NCBI GenBank assembly: GCA_913057725.1
Contig: CAJXOS010000056.1
Location: forward strand, 1 to 36,559
DNA: 36,559 nt
Direction: 5' to 3'
Source of the DNA: an uncultured Lewinella sp.
Lineage (GTDB): Bacteria; Bacteroidota; Bacteroidia; Chitinophagales; Saprospiraceae
Shown piece after piece: positions 19,511 to 27,619 of this stretch. The notes beneath the pieces are model-generated. The model ran no database searches. It had not been told where the DNA came from and worked only from the letters and a program-made list of their open reading frames with translations. The first letter of the stretch is position 1. Each line of letters begins with the position of its first letter. The position numbers and the translations under genes were made by a program.

Positions 19511-19752
19511 AGTATACCGTACAGATTGGGTGCCAGCTAAATTAGGAAATTTGTCGGTAGGAGCAAGGAGTTCTAAATAGCCCGCTCGGATAAGCGTTAT
19601 TTCTATACATCGAACAATAGCCCTATCCTTTTGGCGTTCCACCAACTAAAGGGCCTAGCATAACCGTGGCACAATGCGCTTCGGAAAATAAATCTTCGTC
19701 TGGGCTCACGCTTTTGACTAGCAAGCTATCTTTACGCTCAACAGTTTTGTAG

Positions 19753-21066
19753 ATGAAGGAACTACTACTCCGGGTTTTCAATCAACAGTTTATTGGCGTC
19801 ACGGCCTTGCTATTTCTTTTGGTAGGCTTGATAGCCTCTCCAGTCATGATGAGCATAGGCGTCATCGGTCTGGCCATGAATTGGGTACTCAATGCGGATT
19901 TTGTAGAAAACTTTCGCCGCTTCCTGCGCAGCCCGGTGTTCTGGTCCTTGACTGCTTTATTCTTCATTTGGCTACTCAGCGGTTTATGGTCGGAGAACTT
20001 TGACTATTGGGCAAATCGGATGCGAATGCGCCTTCCATTCTTATTAATGCCAGCTGGCTTGGTGGCCCTTCCTCGTTTTGATCGAAAGATCTATTATTCT
20101 CTACTCTATCTGTTTTTCGCGCTGATCACGCTAACCTGCCTCGTACTATTTGCCTGGTACCTTATCGATTTCGAAAACATCACGCTCAATTATAAGCAAG
20201 GGCAAGTTCTACCAACGCCGGTCATGCACATTCGTTTTAGTCTTATGGTGGCCTACGCGGTTGCTATTGGCATCACTTTCATCTTGGAGGGATGGTCGCT
20301 GAAAGGTCAAAAATGGGAACGAACGACCCTCTACATAGCCACTGGATTCTTAATTGTATTCCTACACATTCTAGCTGTACGGAGCGGACTGGTAGCCCTT
20401 TATGGCGTATTGGGTTACTTTTTGATTCGCGACCTTATTGTAGGAAAGAAATGGAAGCGAGCGCTATTTGCACTAGCTATCTTGATGGCAGGTGCCTGGA
20501 CCGCCTACAAGACGATACCATCACTGAAGAACAAGGTTGATTATACCTTCTACAATATCTACCACATTCAACGTGATAGTGCTACTACCGAAATGTCAGA
20601 TTCTCATCGCGTAGGTACTATTCGTGCCGGGCTGGCCATTGGGTCAGAATTGCCCATTTTGGGGGCGGGAGTTGGAGATGTCAGAGACGAAACGAAAGCC
20701 TACTTAAAGGAAAACTATCCAAACATTGCCAATTCTAGTTTCACCCCACAGAGCCAGTTTGTATGGCAGTACGCCGCGATGGGGCTGGTTGGCCTACTAT
20801 TATTTACCGGGATTGTTTTTCTGCCACTATTCTACCGAAATGGCTGGCAGCAACCTCTATTGGGCAGCTTTCTCGCGATAGCTATTCCGTCTTTTATTAT
20901 TGAGCAGACATTGGAGACCCAATTAGGAACGGCTATCTACCTGACCTTCCTACTTATGGCACTGCGCTACTATTTTATAGAAGATCATCCCGATCGAAAG
21001 ATCTGGCTTCCTGCTGCGCTACAGCCGTTGGTGAATAGTTTACGCGATAGTATAAGCCCCCGATAA
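19753..21066 (+). CDS. O-antigen ligase / Wzy-polymerase-like membrane protein
   Basis: The 437-residue product is almost entirely hydrophobic with about ten to twelve membrane helices. The central exoplasmic loop contains SHRVGTIRAGLAIG, LGAGVGDVRDE and PQSQFVWQYAAMGLVGLLLF, the arrangement of the O-antigen ligase (Wzy_C) family, whose members join or polymerise glycans on the periplasmic face of the inner membrane. The ATG at 19753 directly precedes the first helix. Its 3' end overlaps the rhomboid gene on the opposite strand by 92 bases. With the neighbouring GT-C-like protein it suggests a small surface-glycan locus; acceptor and sugar are unknown. Confidence 0.82.
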   Translation: MKELLLRVFNQQFIGVTALLFLLVGLIASPVMMSIGVIGLAMNWVLNADFVENFRRFLRSPVFWSLTALFFIWLLSGLWSENFDYWANRMRMRLPFLLMPAGLVALPRFDRKIYYSLLYLFFALITLTCLVLFAWYLIDFENITLNYKQGQVLPTPVMHIRFSLMVAYAVAIGITFILEGWSLKGQKWERTTLYIATGFLIVFLHILAVRSGLVALYGVLGYFLIRDLIVGKKWKRALFALAILMAGAWTAYKTIPSLKNKVDYTFYNIYHIQRDSATTEMSDSHRVGTIRAGLAIGSELPILGAGVGDVRDETKAYLKENYPNIANSSFTPQSQFVWQYAAMGLVGLLLFTGIVFLPLFYRNGWQQPLLGSFLAIAIPSFIIEQTLETQLGTAIYLTFLLMALRYYFIEDHPDRKIWLPAALQPLVNSLRDSISPR

Positions 21067-21676
21067 CACCAAAGGCAAAGCCTGCGATATGCGCCCACCA
21101 GGCTACACCAGCTGTTTCAGGTGTCATAGATTGCAATGCTTGATTACCCAACGTGACCTGCTGAACGATCCAAAAAGCCAGGAAGATGAACGCGGGAATA
21201 CGAACAAAGAAAATCAGCACCAGCATTTTGATCCTCGAGGTGGGAAACATAATCAAGTAAGCTCCCATTACTGCTGAGATTGCACCACTAGCTCCAACAG
21301 TAGGTATGGTACTCCCCATGTTGAAATAGATATGCCCAAGGTGAGCGGCCAATCCGCCCAGAAGGTAAAAGATCAAGAAACGGCCAGTGCCAATCGTAGC
21401 TTCAATATTATCGGCGAATATCCACAAGAACATCATATTGCCAAGCAGGTGCATCCAACTACCGTGCAAGAACATGCTTGTGAGTAAGGTAAAGAGGTCC
21501 TGCCCCTGCATGGTCTCTTTGGGAATACTCCCGTAGGTGTAGACAAATTGCTCAAACCCACTAGGAGAAAGAGAGGCCTGGTAGAAGAAAATCAATACGT
21601 TGATTGCAATGAAGGTATAGCTCAGGAGTGGGAAATACCCTCCTTTCACCTGGTCATCGCCAATAGGGAAGATCAT
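20975..21676 (-). CDS. Rhomboid family intramembrane serine protease
   Basis: The 233-residue protein has six predicted membrane helices and all hallmark rhomboid residues. These are HGSWMHLLGNMMFLW (71-85, with the N80 oxyanion residue), the catalytic serine in VGASGAISAVMGAY (S130) and the catalytic histidine in WAHIAGFAFG (H196). It should cleave membrane-protein substrates inside the lipid bilayer. It begins 22 bases after the stop of the preceding small exported protein gene, so it is probably the last gene of a minus-strand cluster starting at 23424. Its final 92 bases are antisense to the end of the O-antigen-ligase-like gene. Confidence 0.93.
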   Translation of the reverse strand: MIFPIGDDQVKGGYFPLLSYTFIAINVLIFFYQASLSPSGFEQFVYTYGSIPKETMQGQDLFTLLTSMFLHGSWMHLLGNMMFLWIFADNIEATIGTGRFLIFYLLGGLAAHLGHIYFNMGSTIPTVGASGAISAVMGAYLIMFPTSRIKMLVLIFFVRIPAFIFLAFWIVQQVTLGNQALQSMTPETAGVAWWAHIAGFAFGVIGGLYYRVNYSPTAVAQQEARSFDRDDLL

Positions 21677-21698
21677 TCAAGTTCGGTTTTTCCGGAAT

Positions 21699-22091
21699 CT
21701 ATAAGCTACTAACGAGCAACTGTAGGCGATATTGAGTAGGATCAATCACGGTGCCATCTGGGTAAGGATCTAGCTGCACCGCTTCAAATACATATCCGCC
21801 ACGGTTCATGCTGGCTTCTTCAGGTTTGCCATCACGCAAAATGAGTGTCATTGGGTCACCATTAACCAATAGGCTTATTTGGGCCTGTCCTTCCCACACA
21901 CAGTTGGTATCCTTCGGGCAGCGAGAGTCTTCAGCTACTTCAACCCACTTGACGGTTATATCAGCCGTATTATTTTTTAGTTCTTGACCAGGTTCCATGG
22001 TAAAGGATTCGCCAAGAATAAAGTCATCACCTGTATCACAGGCCTTAGCAAGTAGGAGCGAAAAAGAAAGTAACAGCAATATGCCCTTCAT
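21699..22091 (-). CDS. Small exported protein, probable lipoprotein, with an RCPxxxxCVWEG motif
   Basis: The frame opens at 22130, but the ATG at 22091 starts a hydrophobic export signal (MKGILLLLSFSLLLAKAC), giving 130 residues. The cysteine preceded by AKA is a weak lipobox. The acidic residues just after it (CDTGDD) resemble the Bacteroidota lipoprotein surface-export signal, so a surface lipoprotein is plausible. The mature part is a small beta-rich domain with two further cysteines in SRCPKDTNCVWEGQAQ, which may form a disulphide. I do not recognise a function. It lies between a small membrane protein gene (92 bases upstream) and the rhomboid gene (22 bases downstream), probably in one transcript. 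Confidence 0.72.
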   Translation of the reverse strand: MKGILLLLSFSLLLAKACDTGDDFILGESFTMEPGQELKNNTADITVKWVEVAEDSRCPKDTNCVWEGQAQISLLVNGDPMTLILRDGKPEEASMNRGGYVFEAVQLDPYPDGTVIDPTQYRLQLLVSSL

Positions 22092-22183
22092 GAGTGTAGT
22101 ATTAATTGGCTTTAAAGGTACAGAATTCACCTCAGCTTTTTCGGCAAGTATTACTCCACTTCAAACGACCAGATGGTTCAAAG

Positions 22184-22528
22184 TCAAAGCAAGAGATCAA
22201 GAACTCCAAAGAAGGCAGCACCGGAGATAATTCCCCAAGACAACCAATCCTTAAACTCATTTTTTGGATGCCACAAAAACAGGACATGTAAGATGAAATG
22301 AACGATGAAAAAGATATCCCAGCCTAACCGAAATGATTCATCAGGCTGGTTTAAGCCTTGGAAAACCCAATAGAACAATGGAATATGTGCCAACTGAAAA
22401 ATGATCATCCCCAGGCGATCCTCCAATAACGACAGGCCAGGAAATATTCGCCATTCGTGGCATCGCATTGCGTCAAGCTCATGAAGACACAAGAAAGTAA
22501 TACCCAACACGAAGAAATCTACCTCCAT
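22184..22528 (-). CDS. Small integral membrane protein of unknown function (DUF6713-like)
   Basis: The 114-residue product has about four hydrophobic helices and a conserved-looking polar motif HELDAMRCHEWRIFP (about 16-30), followed by FQLAHIPLFYWVF. The HELDA…HEWR pattern matches, from memory, an uncharacterised family (DUF6713); this name should be verified. The histidine/glutamate pairs near the membrane could bind a metal, but that is inference. It starts 17 bases after the stop of the alpha/beta hydrolase gene, so the two are probably cotranscribed. Confidence 0.7.
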   Translation of the reverse strand: MEVDFFVLGITFLCLHELDAMRCHEWRIFPGLSLLEDRLGMIIFQLAHIPLFYWVFQGLNQPDESFRLGWDIFFIVHFILHVLFLWHPKNEFKDWLSWGIISGAAFFGVLDLLL

Positions 22529-22545
22529 TTGCCTCCTAGCTTATA

Positions 22546-23424
22546 TTAATCGAGATTAGCGGGTGCTGGGAAGGCTACTCGGCCTAAATCTAATTCTTCC
22601 AGAAAGGACAAGACAATGCTATTGAATTGTCTGGCCTGCTCAATATTACAGATGTGTCCGCAGCCCTCAATAATTGCCAGCTGAGCCAAATGAGCTTGCT
22701 TACTGGCAAAACGCTTAGCAGCATGAATAAAGACATGATCCTGGCTACCAACTACCACCAGACTTGCCGTTTCTAATTTTTTACGGTAGAATCGCTTCAC
22801 CACCTTGAAGAAATCACGATAGAGGCCAAGCCATTTCAGGAACTCCGTGGGTGAAAGCTTCTGGCTTTGCAGCCGGAATAAGCGGCGCGAAGGTTGATGG
22901 TTTTTACGCGGCAGTACAATGAGCGAAAACATGTCGTATATCCACCGAAAAGGAAGGAAATAGCTCAGAAACTTTCCAGAATGAGCAAACAGATGAATTT
23001 TCCAATCCGCCTTGAAAACACCTCCGGCCATGATCATCGAACGAACCATTTGCGGACGGCGCTCGTGTAGCTTTTGCAGTATAATACTCCCCAAGGACAA
23101 GGACATAAAGTGCGCTCGCTCTACCTCCAAGAAGTTGAGTACATCGATAATATCATCCGTGATGATTTCGAAGTCATAATCATCATAGGCGGGACTAATG
23201 TCTTTCGACTTGCCATGATCCCGCATATCGATCAACAAGAGATTAAACAAATACCGAAATTCTCGTACTTGGTGTTTCCAGGTAACGAGACTCCCTCCAG
23301 CACCATGGATGAAGACCATCCACGGGCTTTGCGTATCCCGATAATACAATTCATAGTGCAGCATTCCTTCTGGACGCTGCTTCTGGTCGGGCCGGAGTAT
23401 TCCTAATTCATCCTGTTGATTCAT
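22546..23424 (-). CDS. Alpha/beta hydrolase
   Basis: The 292-residue protein carries the alpha/beta-hydrolase order. The oxyanion-hole motif is FIHGAGGSLVTW (38-49), with DMRDHGKS (66-73) after it. The nucleophile elbow is MSLSLGS (107-113, S110 expected nucleophile), where the usual first glycine of GxSxG is replaced by serine. An acid region VVGSQDHVF and the catalytic histidine in EGCGHICNIE near the C-terminus complete the set. A lid-type insertion lies at about 130-210. The substrate cannot be predicted. It is the first gene of a minus-strand cluster (hydrolase, small membrane protein, small exported protein, rhomboid) and is divergent from the carbonic anhydrase gene. Confidence 0.85.
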   Translation of the reverse strand: MNQQDELGILRPDQKQRPEGMLHYELYYRDTQSPWMVFIHGAGGSLVTWKHQVREFRYLFNLLLIDMRDHGKSKDISPAYDDYDFEIITDDIIDVLNFLEVERAHFMSLSLGSIILQKLHERRPQMVRSMIMAGGVFKADWKIHLFAHSGKFLSYFLPFRWIYDMFSLIVLPRKNHQPSRRLFRLQSQKLSPTEFLKWLGLYRDFFKVVKRFYRKKLETASLVVVGSQDHVFIHAAKRFASKQAHLAQLAIIEGCGHICNIEQARQFNSIVLSFLEELDLGRVAFPAPANLD

Positions 23425-23686
23425 GCAAAACCGCTTTTATCCAACTCCCAGTCTGGGCTGTATCAATCTGTAAGATATATAACCTGTAGTTAGTGTAGAT
23501 GTTTAGGAACAAAAGACATGTAAGTAATTCTATTCCCCATAATAGCGTTACACTTAAAAAGATTATCAAACTATTTCTGTAGCAGATTACGCTATTTTTT
23601 GACATCTTTAGCACCAATTTATATACCACCTAGGGTTTTACACTAATTGGTAAGACTTAATCAAAGACTCAGATAAACCATAAAGA

Positions 23687-24256
23687 ATGACTATTCAGGA
23701 AGTTTTAGACCGGCTAAAGGCCGGCAATGACCGCTTTGTAGCTGACAAACTTGATGGTAAGCTGCAAGACAGTAGCCGAAGAGATTCACTAACAGGCGGG
23801 CAAAGCCCGTATGCAATTATTTTGAGCTGCGCTGATAGCCGCGTAGTACCAGAATTGGCCTTTGACACTGGCTTAGGAGAGATCTTCGTAGTCCGTGTAG
23901 CAGGAAATGTGGCCAATAGCTCATCCATTGCAAGTATCGAATACGCTGTAGCTCACCTGGGTACGCCGGTAATTGTAGTATTGGGTCACCAAAGTTGTGG
24001 TGCTGTGACAGCAGCTATCGCAGGTGGCGACAATGGTTACAACTTGAACCACCTTCTGTCGCATGTGGCACCAGCAATTGCTGCCTCCGCAGAAGATGCT
24101 AGCGTTAACGATGTAGTGCGTACCAACGCCTCAATGAATGCGCAGGAGCTACAAACCCGCTCAGGAATTATTCGTGGTGCTGTAGAATCTGGAAAGTTGA
24201 GAATTGTTTCTGCTTACTACCACCTTGATAGTGGTAAAGTAGAGTACCTCGACTAA
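23687..24256 (+). CDS. Beta-class carbonic anhydrase
   Basis: The 189-residue protein has all beta-carbonic-anhydrase signatures: SCADSRVVPE (47-56; C48 zinc ligand, D50/R52 catalytic dyad), VVRVAGN (68-74) and VLGHQSCGAV (98-107; H101 and C104 zinc ligands). It interconverts CO2 and bicarbonate in the cytoplasm. The length is normal for the short bacterial type. The stop codon TAA (24254-24256) is directly followed by an inverted-repeat element that separates the gene from its terminator. It is divergent from the alpha/beta hydrolase gene, with 262 bases between. Confidence 0.95.
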   Translation: MTIQEVLDRLKAGNDRFVADKLDGKLQDSSRRDSLTGGQSPYAIILSCADSRVVPELAFDTGLGEIFVVRVAGNVANSSSIASIEYAVAHLGTPVIVVLGHQSCGAVTAAIAGGDNGYNLNHLLSHVAPAIAASAEDASVNDVVRTNASMNAQELQTRSGIIRGAVESGKLRIVSAYYHLDSGKVEYLD

Positions 24257-24410
24257 GAGCATGTCTAAATTTCTAACTTCTGACAGCCAGTATTTTATGA
24301 ACTTGACTTCAACTCTCCGCGGTTATTTAGCCCGCTAAATGCCCTTGGAGGAGCTTTGTCAAAACCCTAAACTACTGATTGTCAATGCGCGATAAATCTT
24401 AGACATACTC
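24257..24410. mobile_element. MITE-like inverted-repeat element with TAA target duplication
   Basis: This 154-base element begins GAGCATGTCTAA (24257-24268). Its other end, read from the opposite strand, is GAGTATGTCTAA (24410 back to 24399). Similarity continues inward: TGACA-CAGTA-TTT-TTGAC-CTCC occurs in both arms in the same order. The two arms meet at a perfect ATTTAG/CTAAAT hairpin with a CCCG loop (24325-24340), so the whole element is one long imperfect hairpin with no coding capacity. TAA flanks both ends (24254-24256 and 24411-24413), consistent with a 3-bp target duplication. Terminal repeats starting GAG with a TNA duplication fit miniature derivatives of IS5-family elements, from memory. 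The left TAA is the carbonic anhydrase stop codon. Confidence 0.72.
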
Positions 24411-24426
24411 TAAAACAAAATTACTA

Positions 24427-24465
24427 ACCACCTAAGGTGCCCTCCGGTGCCTTGGGTGGTTTTCT
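24427..24465. terminator. Bidirectional rho-independent terminator between carbonic anhydrase and mtaB
   Basis: ACCACCTAAGGTGCC (24427-24441) pairs with GGTGCCTTGGGTGGT (24446-24460) as a 15-bp stem (12 Watson-Crick, 3 GU pairs) with a CTCC tetraloop, followed by TTTCT on the plus strand. On the minus strand it is followed by a T-richer stretch (TAGTAATTTTG). It sits between two convergent genes and can serve both. Confidence 0.82.
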
Positions 24466-24520
24466 ACTAGACTTTCAAGATTGGGAAAACTAATTGCGCG
24501 CAACTTATTTCGCTGAAACT

Positions 24521-25864
24521 TTAAGCCACACTCTCTGACAAGCTCACTTCTACTGCTCCTTCCGCAGTCAACTGCTCCAAGCGAACCGGCACTACATGAT
24601 TAATCCAGGTGTCCTCTAGCGCTACGTCGACCTTCACATAATTATCCGTAAAGCCACTGATTCGGCCTTCCTCCTTAGAACGTTCGAACAACACCGTACG
24701 TGTTGCACCTAGCTGTTGCTCATAGAAGTGGCGGCGCTTTTTCTCACTTAAGATATTGAGCATTTGGTTGCGGCGGCGGCGTTCGGCCATAGGCACCACA
24801 TCAGGCATTTCAGCTGCCGGAGTATTTGCCCGCTCAGAGTACGTAAAGACGTGCAGATAACTAATATCTAGTTGATTGATAAACTCGTAGGTTTCCAAAA
24901 AGTCTTCCTCTGTTTCTCCAGGAAACCCAACAATCACGTCCACACCAATGCAGCAATGAGGCATGTATTTCTTGATCAATGCTACGCGTTCCGCATATAG
25001 CTCGCGGCGATACCGCCGGCGCATTGCTTTTAGCTGCTTATTGTTGCCACTCTGTAAGGGCATATGAAAATGTGGTGCAAAACGCTTGGATTGCGCCACA
25101 AACTCAATGATTTCCTCATTACAAAGATTAGGCTCAATGCTGGAGATCCGAAACCGTTCGATGCCCTCTACCTGATCTAGCTCTTTGATCAAGTCAATGA
25201 AAAGTGCCTCTTTCTTCGGGCGAATGCCTTCGATCACTTCTGTACCGTTGCCAAAGTCACCAATATTGACTCCGGTCAGCACTACCTCACGAGTACCCAT
25301 CTTCGCAATTTCGCGAGCATTGGCGACCACGCTCTCCACGGTATTACTACGGCTCTTACCACGAGCTAATGGAATAGTACAGAAGGAACACTTATAATCA
25401 CAGCCATCTTGTACTTTAAGAAAAGAGCGGGTACGATCCCCGAAGCTAAAAGCGTGGATAAAATCCTTCGCAGCAGTTACCTCCCCTGCTTTCACCATTC
25501 CCTTATCGTGAGCCTGGCTGATATCGTCAATATAGTCGAGAATCTGGAATTTTTCCGCTGCTCCTAACACTAAATCGACGCCAGGGATGTCGGCAATCTC
25601 TTGCGGCTTCAACTGCGCATAACAACCTACCACTACTACTTTAGCCTGCTCATTCTTTCGTAGGGCACGGCGCACAACATTGCGACATTTCTTATCCGCA
25701 AAGTCCGTCACGGAGCAAGTATTGATCACGTATACATCTGCCCCATCCTTGAAGGGGATGGCGGTATACCCAGCCTGCTCAAATTGCCGACCGATCGCTG
25801 AAGTTTCTGAGTAGTTCAGCTTACAACCTAAAGTATGGAACGCAACCGTGCGCGGTGTGGCCAT
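24521..25864 (-). CDS. mtaB: tRNA t6A37 methylthiotransferase MtaB
   Basis: The 447-residue protein is a radical-SAM methylthiotransferase. The N-terminal MTTase domain has three cluster cysteines: TLGCKLNYSE (C14), INTCSVTDFADKKC (C50) and VVGCYAQ (C81). The radical-SAM domain carries GCDYKCSFCTIPLARG with CxxxCxxC at C155, C159 and C162. A TRAM-like C-terminus (about 380-440) follows. HTLGCKLNYSE and the following NTCSVT are characteristic of MtaB rather than MiaB or RimO. It converts t6A to ms2t6A at position 37 of tRNAs decoding ANN codons. All six cluster cysteines are present. A -7 promoter element lies just upstream. Confidence 0.94.
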   Translation of the reverse strand: MATPRTVAFHTLGCKLNYSETSAIGRQFEQAGYTAIPFKDGADVYVINTCSVTDFADKKCRNVVRRALRKNEQAKVVVVGCYAQLKPQEIADIPGVDLVLGAAEKFQILDYIDDISQAHDKGMVKAGEVTAAKDFIHAFSFGDRTRSFLKVQDGCDYKCSFCTIPLARGKSRSNTVESVVANAREIAKMGTREVVLTGVNIGDFGNGTEVIEGIRPKKEALFIDLIKELDQVEGIERFRISSIEPNLCNEEIIEFVAQSKRFAPHFHMPLQSGNNKQLKAMRRRYRRELYAERVALIKKYMPHCCIGVDVIVGFPGETEEDFLETYEFINQLDISYLHVFTYSERANTPAAEMPDVVPMAERRRRNQMLNILSEKKRRHFYEQQLGATRTVLFERSKEEGRISGFTDNYVKVDVALEDTWINHVVPVRLEQLTAEGAVEVSLSESVA

Positions 25865-25887
25865 TATTTGAAATTTCGTACAGCCCG

Positions 25888-25895
25888 CAAAATTA
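25888..25895 (-). promoter_or_regulatory. Candidate -7 promoter element TAATTTTG for mtaB
   Basis: The minus strand reads TAATTTTG, matching TAnnTTTG, 23 bases before the mtaB start codon, giving a short leader. No matching TTG is seen at the usual -33 distance. Confidence 0.45.
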
Positions 25896-25992
25896 GGGAT
25901 TTTTTGGGTAGAAATCCAGCTTGATGTGATCTACTAAGCTCTGAATCAACAGGTGTTGGTGTGATGTGCTCAACTGAGGGAATTCTAAACAA

Positions 25993-26979
25993 TTACTTCA
26001 TCGATATTTGCTGACGAAACTTATAGGTTAAGTTTCTAATGATATGTACCTCCACTTCCAATTGCCAGACGATTTTTGCGTGTTCATCATCTATCCGAGG
26101 ATAATACTGATTTGGATAGTCAAAATCGACCCTTGCATGTTTTTGGGGTGTAGAAATGTTCTTTAATTCGGAGGTATACAAACAATATACTTCTTTCGAT
26201 TCTGTAGTCCCCCGATCATCAATAACCTCTTCTAGCACTTTATATCTAACCCCTAATTTTTTTACCTTATTCCAATTCTTAGAGCTTTTAAACCCAACTT
26301 GAAACCTCTGTCCCTCTCTATCTTCAAACTCTGCATTAATTAGTCCAACCAGTTTACTTCCAATAAGGTAATACAGGATAAAAGCAATCACAACCAGTGC
26401 ACTTAAGGCCAAAAATAAGATCTTGATATTTTGAGAAACCTCCTGAGTCATTGATATTGCTCCAAACGCAATAAGGAAGATAATTAAGGCAACTCCTTGA
26501 CTAAACATCGAATAAATCTCCAACTCAACGCTACGATCTTCAACCTCATTTTTACTATACTCACTCTTGAACTGAATGATTCGTGATGTTGATAGCAGTC
26601 TGCTCGGAGCAGTAAAGCCAAAGTTCGAAATTACATGATCGATTAGCCTTTCATCTTTCAATCTCAAATCAACTTCGAGCCTAACTATAACTTCAATGTT
26701 TTTGCCTTTGTACGTTTCGTACCTCGAATTGACTATTTCTAGTGGGAAAACATACCGTTTCCCATTTTCTAAAGTCAAATTCTCTGCGATGAAACCACCA
26801 TATATTTGTTCCTTAATCGTCCTGGTCAATCCCCTGGTCTCTTTTATCAACCTATACTCTATATTCTCAGTCTCTAATCTCTCACTAGAGTGAAGTATAA
26901 TCTCTCCAATTGATCGTTGTCCAACAACGATAGAACTATCACTAACAATATCGACTTCTACCTTAACGCTATCTTTCAC
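25993..26979 (-). CDS. Membrane protein with arrestin-like beta-sandwich halves around two membrane helices
   Basis: I do not recognise this 328-residue protein by name. Residues about 5-110 have an arrestin/Spo0M-like pattern: GQRSIGEIILHS, IEYRLIKETRG, LENGKRYVFPLEI, YKGKNIEVIVRLEVDLRLKD. Two hydrophobic helices follow (about 160-180 and 185-212). A second beta-rich half (about 220-328) has GVRYKVLEEV and a terminal block KIVWQLEVEVHI that recalls the end of arrestin domains. No signal peptide is seen. Its start overlaps the stop of the ATPase gene by 4 bases (ATGA at 26976-26979), so the two are translationally coupled. The region is AT-rich: in 60-base blocks I counted 17, 23 and 20 G+C (26221-, 26281-, 26401-), against 25 and 30 in two mtaB blocks. 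Arrestin-type folds often act as scaffolds; that role here is inference. Confidence 0.75.
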   Translation of the reverse strand: MKDSVKVEVDIVSDSSIVVGQRSIGEIILHSSERLETENIEYRLIKETRGLTRTIKEQIYGGFIAENLTLENGKRYVFPLEIVNSRYETYKGKNIEVIVRLEVDLRLKDERLIDHVISNFGFTAPSRLLSTSRIIQFKSEYSKNEVEDRSVELEIYSMFSQGVALIIFLIAFGAISMTQEVSQNIKILFLALSALVVIAFILYYLIGSKLVGLINAEFEDREGQRFQVGFKSSKNWNKVKKLGVRYKVLEEVIDDRGTTESKEVYCLYTSELKNISTPQKHARVDFDYPNQYYPRIDDEHAKIVWQLEVEVHIIRNLTYKFRQQISMK

Positions 26980-27578
26980 AAATCGCTATATTTCTGGTAT
27001 AAGAACTTCAAAATCGACCTAAAATCATCACCATATATTGAAAGTAATTTATCAATATCCTTCTCAGAGATTTTGGGAAGAATAGTATTGGACATCGCCA
27101 ATTCCATCCGTCTTTGTAAGACCAATTGAAGCTGATCCTTGTTGACACCTCCGAATCTGTAACCTTTGTACTTAACTCCGGAGAAAGAATATTCGAAAGC
27201 CCTGCTTATGTGGGTTGTAATTACCAACTTATCAACCAACTTATAGAGTTTTAGTCGATCCAAAAGGGGCAAATGATGTATACTGTCAATAAACAATAGT
27301 TCTCTTGGCCCCGACAAAAGTTCGTTTCTAAAGTTTTCCCTTTTGGAAAGTTCAAAGAGATCTCCGGTTCCAATAAGGCTACGGATATATTTTAGATGTG
27401 TAGTCTTACCTCTTCCTTTTTTGTCAACGAGTTCGATAACCTGCTTCGCAGAATTGTCAATATCGGCGATAATCTGGTCCACATGACGATTAGGAACAAT
27501 TACTCTAAATGACTCATCATCTGATAAGCCTCCAAACGGATTATAATTGAAATCTCCCTTGGAAAGAGCGTCTATCAT
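26976..27578 (-). CDS. Small AAA-type P-loop ATPase coupled to the arrestin-like membrane protein
   Basis: The 200-residue protein has a Walker-A-like loop ELVDKKGRGKTTHL. The GKT is at 57-59, but the first glycine of GxxxxGK[ST] is replaced by D52. A Walker-B-type strand LLFIDSIHHLP (94-104, D98) follows; a glutamate is not in the usual next position. A sensor-like strand KLVITTHIS (117-125) comes next, and the AAA lid-like helices end YGDDFRSILKFLYQKY (182-197). The N-terminus NPFGGLSDDESFRV with NRHVDQIIADI resembles the entry region of small AAA/STAND ATPases. It is shorter than most AAA proteins, so it may act as a minimal switch. It starts 41 bases after the small gene that follows ligA and overlaps the membrane-protein gene by 4 bases. 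It is AT-rich like its partner (19 G+C of 60 at 27241-27300). Function unknown. Confidence 0.75.
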   Translation of the reverse strand: MIDALSKGDFNYNPFGGLSDDESFRVIVPNRHVDQIIADIDNSAKQVIELVDKKGRGKTTHLKYIRSLIGTGDLFELSKRENFRNELLSGPRELLFIDSIHHLPLLDRLKLYKLVDKLVITTHISRAFEYSFSGVKYKGYRFGGVNKDQLQLVLQRRMELAMSNTILPKISEKDIDKLLSIYGDDFRSILKFLYQKYSDL

Positions 27579-27619
27579 TCAGTTTCGTTTAATTGCTCAT
27601 AACTATCAGTAGAACGCAA

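Noticed and set aside
19511..19645. Upstream in-frame extension of the TPR membrane protein
   Set aside because: The extra 45 residues look like translated leader sequence, and the lysine-rich start at 19510 is typical of a membrane-protein N-terminus.
24258..24520. Riboswitch or small RNA between carbonic anhydrase and mtaB
   Set aside because: The symmetric ends, homologous arms and TAA on both sides are better explained by a MITE-like insertion plus a separate terminator.
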